Program-made: the position numbers and the translations under genes
Shown here: positions 5,367 to 8,236 of the stretch, piece after piece
Layout of the letters: each line of letters begins with the position of its first letter
Numbering within the stretch: the first letter of the stretch is position 1
Notes under the pieces: model-generated
The model's input: the letters and a program-made list of their open reading frames with translations, nothing else
Database searches by the model: none
Told to the model about the DNA's origin: nothing
NCBI GenBank assembly: GCA_016783285.1
Contig: JADHWW010000188.1
Location: 1-8,236 of the forward strand
DNA length: 8,236 bases
Reading direction: 5' to 3'
Source of the DNA: Anaerolineae bacterium
GTDB taxonomy: Bacteria; Chloroflexota; Anaerolineae; B4-G1

Positions 5367-6257
5367 TCATTCAGAATCCCTGGCGCAACGCAAGCCGACG
5401 TGGCCGTACGTAATACTGGGGACGAAGCAGTCGCGATTGGCGCCGCGCACGTAGTACGGATCAAAGCCCCACGCCCCCCCGCGCAGCACCCGAGTCTCCC
5501 AGGAGGAGGGCCCGGTCGGATTCCGGGAAGGCGAACGGTCATAGTAGTCGCTGCCGTACGAATCGGTCACCCACTCCCACACGTTGCCCGCCATATCCAG
5601 CGCCCCGCACCAACTGGCCCCCGCCGGGAAACTCCCCACCGGCGCGGTGTTGGCATACCCATCGTCCACCGTCTCGTCGGCCCAGTCCCTCTCACAGTTG
5701 GCATCGCAGTAGTTCAGGCGCGTCCCGTCGAACTCGTCCCCCCACGGGAACACCCGCCCCTCTGGCCCCCGTGCGGCATACTCCCACTCGGCCTCCGTTG
5801 GCAACCGCCCCCCGGCCCACCCGCAGTAGGTCCCTGCCTGATACCAGGTGACGTAGATGGCCGGGTGGTCGTCGTAAGCACTGTCGCCATAGCACGGGGT
5901 GCAGGCCCCGGCCGCCACGCACTGCTCATACTGGGCGCTGGTCACCTCGGTGCGGTCTATCCAGAAGCCGTCCAGGGCCACGGTGTGCACCGGCTGCTCG
6001 TCGTCGTCGCCCCCGGTGCTGCCCATCTCGAACTCTCCTGCCGGGACGTAGACCATCACCATCCCGTCGGCCGGGCGGGTCCAGGTGTCGCCCAGGGAGG
6101 GTGTCGGCTCCTCGGCAGGTGTCGCGGTCGGGACCTGGGTGGGCACCTCCGTCGGCTGCTCGGTCGGGGCTTCCGTGGGAGTTGGACCCGACCTACAGGC
6201 AATCGTAGCGCAGGCAAGGAAAGTCACGAAAAAGAACAGTGAAATAAGCCTATTCAA
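5367..6257 (-). CDS. Lipoprotein with FGE-sulfatase (SUMF1-type) domain
   Basis: This 296-residue protein starts with a lipoprotein signal peptide: a short basic end (MNR), a hydrophobic core (LISLFFFVTFLACATIA), and a lipobox-like TIAC with Cys21 as the likely lipidated residue. A Thr/Pro/Glu-rich linker (about 25-53) then holds the domain away from the membrane. Residues about 65-294 form an FGE-sulfatase domain with the usual landmarks: MVYVPAGEFEMGS, DRTEVTSAQY, GRLPTEAEWEYAARG, VFPWG, AGNVWEWVTD, RVLRGGAW and a C-terminal HVGLRCAR. At the active-site position the RGG(S)W block is not followed by the cysteine pair that binds copper in true formylglycine-generating enzymes (here RGGAWGFDPYYVRGANRD), so sulfatase activation is unlikely. 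A binding or structural role at the cell surface is more plausible. The start is TTG at 6257, set by AGGAGG 5 bases upstream. Confidence 0.9.
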   Translation of the reverse strand: MNRLISLFFFVTFLACATIACRSGPTPTEAPTEQPTEVPTQVPTATPAEEPTPSLGDTWTRPADGMVMVYVPAGEFEMGSTGGDDDEQPVHTVALDGFWIDRTEVTSAQYEQCVAAGACTPCYGDSAYDDHPAIYVTWYQAGTYCGWAGGRLPTEAEWEYAARGPEGRVFPWGDEFDGTRLNYCDANCERDWADETVDDGYANTAPVGSFPAGASWCGALDMAGNVWEWVTDSYGSDYYDRSPSRNPTGPSSWETRVLRGGAWGFDPYYVRGANRDCFVPSITYGHVGLRCARDSE

Positions 6258-6262
6258 TTCTA

Positions 6263-6268
6263 CCTCCT
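6263..6268 (-). promoter_or_regulatory. Strong ribosome-binding site that fixes a TTG start
   Basis: AGGAGG on the minus strand lies 5 bases before the TTG at 6257. No ATG is available nearby in this frame, so this site decides the start of the lipoprotein gene. Confidence 0.8.
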
Positions 6269-6314
6269 GATTCTGCCTGGATAATCACTGCCGCAGCCGG
6301 AATCGGGCAGGCGC

Positions 6315-6343
6315 ATGATAGCCCACTTCAGCCGGGAAGTCAA
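6315..6343 (-). promoter_or_regulatory. Promoter of the FGE-sulfatase lipoprotein gene
   Basis: On the minus strand TTGACT (6343-6338) and TATCAT (6320-6315) are separated by exactly 17 bp. The predicted start near 6308 gives a leader of about 50 bases ending in the AGGAGG site. It lies just downstream of a terminator-like hairpin, so the gene seems to be a separate transcription unit. Confidence 0.65.
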
Positions 6344-6370
6344 AACCTTGAACCGCCGCCGCAAGCCAGG

Positions 6371-6409
6371 CAACACAAAACCGCCCCAACCGTCGCAGGT
6401 CGGGGCGGT
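6371..6409 (-). terminator. Rho-independent terminator-like hairpin
   Basis: ACCGCCCC (6380-6387) pairs with GGGGCGGT (6402-6409), and the inner ACC/GGT can extend the stem past one mismatch. Read on the minus strand the stem is followed by TTTTGTGTT, which makes a good terminator in that direction. On the plus strand the tail is poor (CGTTTCG). It would end a minus-strand transcript coming from the right, ahead of the lipoprotein promoter. Confidence 0.6.
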
Positions 6410-6466
6410 CGTTTCGCCGTCACTCACGCGCCGACTTGCGCGGGTGGGACGCAATCGGCCAGTGTG

Positions 6467-6592
6467 CTACCTTCTCTTGCCCAGCCAACACCGTTCCATC
6501 ATCGCCTTGTCCAGCAGAATGAAGCGGTCGCAGGTCCGGCGCAGGTGGTGGGAGAGGCCAGTGTGGATGAAGTAATAAACAGGGGTTGAAGC
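6467..6592 (-). pseudogene. Possible C-terminal fragment of a lost minus-strand gene
   Basis: A short minus-strand frame ending at a TAG (6469-6467) reads VYYFIHTGLSHHLRRTCDRF followed by ILLDKAMMERCWLGKRR. The SHHL...CDRFILLDK pattern resembles the stretch after the H-loop in some ABC-transporter ATPases (SHxL...CDRvxxLxxG), but it is too short to assign. There is an in-frame TGA just upstream and no start. The terminator at 6371-6409, about 60 bp past its stop and in the right orientation, fits the idea of a real gene end. The ABC assignment is tentative. Confidence 0.3.
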
Positions 6593-6606
6593 ACGTCAAT
6601 CCCCTG
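6580..6606. terminator. Terminator-like hairpin, possibly bidirectional
   Basis: CAGGGGTTGA pairs with TCAA-T-CCCCTG around the loop AGCACG, a 10-bp stem with one bulged base. T-rich tails occur on both sides: GGCCTTGTTTACATTT on the plus strand and TTTATTACTT on the minus strand. No intact gene ends next to it. Confidence 0.4.
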
Positions 6607-6846
6607 GCCTTGTTTACATTTATCTCAATTGTCGAGGAGCGCTACCCAACTATGAACCCACTACCGGATAGGCAAGTAACAGTCCCGGCATAAGGACCGC
6701 TTTCATCAAAGATCAAGGTGTGGCCGAAGTCATTGCGTACCCAGCGCGCGCGGGCACGAGAGACAGTATGCCCAATGTGCGCGATGATCGAAACAGAGTA
6801 CATCACGGCCTCGCCTCACAAGGCGGGGCTATCGCGTAGAGTCACT
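6607..6846. other. Intergenic stretch with one hairpin and an uncertain small ORF
   Basis: No gene is firmly supported. At 6808-6829 GCCTCGCCT-CACA-AGGCGGGGC forms a 9-bp stem with one G-T pair and no T-run. A minus-strand ORF of 53 codons (ATG at 6803, TAG ending at 6642) reads MYSVSIIAHIGHTVSRARAR then WVRNDFGHTLIFDESGPY; it has no clear ribosome-binding site or family, and may be a remnant. Confidence 0.35.
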
Positions 6847-6875
6847 TTGACAGTCTCGCGGTGTCGTGATACTAT
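6847..6875 (+). promoter_or_regulatory. Near-consensus promoter ahead of the ParB-like/Usp remnant and HAD gene
   Basis: A perfect TTGACA (6847-6852) is followed after 17 bp by TACTAT (6870-6875), with a TG at 6867-6868 one base before the -10. The predicted start is near 6882, leaving a leader of about 26 bases with a GGGAGG site. Confidence 0.75.
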
Positions 6876-6907
6876 TGGCTGGATGCTGGATTAGGGAGGC
6901 TATCGCT

Positions 6908-7373
6908 ATGACGGATCAGAGTGCCCTGAGCATTTCATTGGCGGTGCGGGACTTTCGCCGCGCCCGGCGCAGCGCCGCCCTGGAGAGGATCTTGGCCCGC
7001 CTGACCGGCAAGTCGGCTGATCTCCTCTCCTTCGAGGACGTGCGCCGGAAGTTGAAGACCAGGAGCAGCGGATCACGGAGATTGCAGGAAATCCCGCTGG
7101 ATGCCATCGTCGGGAGCGTAGGGCGCTATTCCGACTTTACCCGCAGTTTCCTGCCCCGGCAAGCCAGCGACGAAGGCCGGTGGGATGCAGGCCACCTTTG
7201 TAAAAGAGAGTGGCCCCGTCGCCGAGGCGATCCTGAAGACGGCTCAAGTGCACGAGAGCAATCTGATCATCGTGGGCGGCTATGGGTTCAGCCCGGTGCT
7301 GGAGGTCGTGATTGGCAGTTCGGTTGACCAGGTGCTGCGCGAATCCCGGCAGCCAATGTTGATCTGCCGGTAA
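6908..7373 (+). pseudogene. ParB-like + UspA two-domain protein with internal deletion and frameshift
   Basis: The ATG at 6908 has AGGGAGG (6893-6899) 8 bases upstream. Residues 1-92 (MTDQSALSISLAVRDFRRAR then helical sequence, IPLDAIVGSVGRYSDFTRSF, LPRQASDEGRW) resemble the start of Chloroflexota proteins that carry a ParB-like domain followed by a universal-stress domain; this resemblance is from memory and was not searched. At about 7184 the frame shifts by +1. The new frame gives the end of a UspA domain: TFVKESGPVAEAIL, LIIVGGYGFSPVLEVVIGSS, VDQVLRESRQPMLICR, with the G-x-G...GS nucleotide-binding signature. The expected middle (rest of the ParB-like domain and first half of UspA) is absent. 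The first frame without the shift runs into arginine-rich nonsense and stops at 7327. An ATG at 7185 could express a 62-residue UspA tail alone. Confidence 0.75.
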
Positions 7374-7378
7374 AAGAA

Positions 7379-8038
7379 ATGTTAGACAAAGACGCAATAG
7401 ACGCCGTCTTGTTCGACCTGGACGGGACGCTGATGGACACCGACGACCAAGCGGTGGAGATGCTGGCACGTCGGTTGCAGTGGCTGCACTGGCCCCACCC
7501 GCAGCAGGCCGCCCGTCGTCTGATCATGGCCTCCGAGACCCCCGGCAATGTACTGATGACGCTGGTGGACTTGCTGGGGTTGGACGCGCCGCTAAGCGCG
7601 TTCACCGGCTGTCTTCGCCGCCGGCGCGGCTTGCGCACGCAGAGTAACTCTCGCATCGTCGCAGGTGTGGAGGAGATGCTCGCCGGATTGAACGGGCGCT
7701 ACCGGCTGGCGGTAGTCACCACGCGGGGCCTGGGTGAGGCAGAAACGTTCCTGGCCCAATACGGCCTACGCGATGTCTTCGAGGCATTAGTGACCCGCGA
7801 AAGCACCTGGCGGCTCAAGTCCCACCCGGCCCCTATCCTGCACGCGGCCCGGCTACTGGGCGTGCCCGTCGAACGGTGTGTGATGGTGGGGGATACGACG
7901 GTGGACGTAAAGGCCGCCCGGCGGGCGGGAGCGTGGGCAATAGCGGTACTATGTGGCTTTGGCGAACGGGAGGAATTGGAGCGGGCCGGCGCCCACGTCA
8001 TCCTGGAGCACATCACACAACTTGTCTCACTGCTGTAA
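7379..8038 (+). CDS. HAD-superfamily hydrolase (phosphatase type)
   Basis: This 219-residue protein has all four HAD motifs: motif I DLDGTLMDTD with nucleophile Asp13 and Asp15; motif II VVTTRG (about 112-117); motif III Lys147 in RLKSHPAP; motif IV VGDTTVDVKAA with Asp172 and Asp176. The helical cap after motif I (about 20-95) is that of subfamily IA, which includes phosphoglycolate and pyrophosphate phosphatases. It therefore most likely hydrolyses a small phosphate ester with Mg2+ in the cytoplasm; the substrate cannot be told. The ATG lies 5 bp after the stop of the UspA remnant, with only a weak purine stretch (AAAAGAA) before it, so its translation may depend on the upstream frame and on the promoter at 6847-6875. 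The arginine-rich patch CLRRRRGLRTQSNSR (78-92) is unusual. Confidence 0.92.
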   Translation: MLDKDAIDAVLFDLDGTLMDTDDQAVEMLARRLQWLHWPHPQQAARRLIMASETPGNVLMTLVDLLGLDAPLSAFTGCLRRRRGLRTQSNSRIVAGVEEMLAGLNGRYRLAVVTTRGLGEAETFLAQYGLRDVFEALVTRESTWRLKSHPAPILHAARLLGVPVERCVMVGDTTVDVKAARRAGAWAIAVLCGFGEREELERAGAHVILEHITQLVSLL

Positions 8039-8064
8039 AAGTACCTCCAGGGAGGAATGACAGA

Positions 8065-8236
8065 ATGAACACAGACATTGTTTATGCCCAGATAGAATCG
8101 CCGGTCGGCCCGGTGTGGGTTGCCACGACCGGGGTGGGAATATGCGCGGTGGGGTTGGGCGCCGGACAGCCGGAAGCCTTCTTCGCCCACCTGGCCCGGC
8201 ACATCGGCTCGGAACCGCCGCGTGAAGACCCTACGG
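8065..8236 (+). CDS. ogt: Methylated-DNA--protein-cysteine methyltransferase (Ogt type), N-terminal part
   Basis: The gene starts at ATG 8065 with AGGGAGG (8049-8055) 9 bases upstream and is cut by the right edge after 57 codons. The visible part reads MNTDIVYAQIESPVGPVWVA, TTGVGICAVGLGAGQPEAFF, AHLARHIG. This matches the N-terminal ribonuclease-like domain of Ogt/Ada-C proteins (a SPLGPLxVAxTxxGLCAVxxG pattern). Such proteins repair O6-alkylguanine in DNA by transferring the alkyl group to their own cysteine. The PCHR active-site motif lies outside the window, so activity cannot be judged. It follows the HAD gene by 26 bp in the same direction and is probably co-transcribed. Confidence 0.75.
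   Translation, partial: MNTDIVYAQIESPVGPVWVATTGVGICAVGLGAGQPEAFFAHLARHIGSEPPREDPT

Noticed and set aside
5400..6242. A 280-residue open frame on the plus strand
   Set aside because: It is the antisense of the FGE-sulfatase gene. The minus strand has the signal peptide, domain, ribosome-binding site and promoter.
7185..7327. Programmed +1 frameshift in the ParB-like/UspA gene
   Set aside because: The shift coincides with loss of the expected middle of both domains, so a deletion explains it better; no slippery site with a stimulatory structure is evident.

Overview
The window looks like a chromosomal stretch of a GC-rich bacterium, most likely of the Chloroflexota (Anaerolineae type). This is inferred from the style of several proteins: a lipoprotein with a Thr/Pro-rich linker and an FGE-sulfatase domain, a broken ParB-like/UspA protein, and a heptamer repeat based on GCGAAT. 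No rRNA, tRNA or CRISPR array is visible, so the taxonomy rests on protein resemblance only.

Region 1-3711 is a minus-strand housekeeping block with a reversed insert. From right to left it holds a clear promoter, an RluB/RsuA-type 23S/16S rRNA pseudouridine synthase, then cytidylate kinase (cmk) joined by a TTGA stop/start overlap. Further on comes a PDZ + radical-SAM + DUF512 protein that runs off the left edge. Between cmk and the radical-SAM gene, on the opposite strand, sits a visibly less GC-rich two-gene cassette (1108-2216). It has its own extended -10 promoter and an apparently leaderless first gene, whose product carries a D-x8-D-I-K signature of the PD-(D/E)XK nuclease fold. A 96-residue acidic partner follows with an ATGA overlap. 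The cassette appears to have landed inside an operon, and it took the place of the native 5' end of the radical-SAM gene. That gene also carries a second oddity: a repeat block (six tandem heptamers plus an imperfect palindrome) sits in it without closing the reading frame.

Region 3712-5366 is a graveyard. It holds an unrecognised stretch with two 7-bp hairpins that share an ACG loop, the C-terminal part of an IS1634/IS4-type transposase (minus strand, frameshifted), an unidentified short ORF pair separated by one in-frame TAG, and the last ~46 codons of recR (plus strand) ending flush against the next gene.

Region 5367-6900 contains a complete FGE-sulfatase-domain lipoprotein (minus strand) with a near-consensus promoter and strong RBS. 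Upstream of it are terminator-like hairpins and the possible tail of a lost minus-strand gene.

Region 6847-8236 is a plus-strand series. A near-perfect promoter drives a deletion/frameshift remnant of a ParB-like + UspA protein. A HAD-superfamily phosphatase follows 5 bp later, and then the start of an O6-methylguanine-DNA methyltransferase (Ogt type), cut by the right edge.

Functionally, the intact genes cover rRNA modification, nucleotide metabolism, a radical-SAM protein of unknown role, a surface-anchored protein, phosphatase chemistry and DNA repair. The main interest lies in how many genes here have been broken, shortened or invaded.
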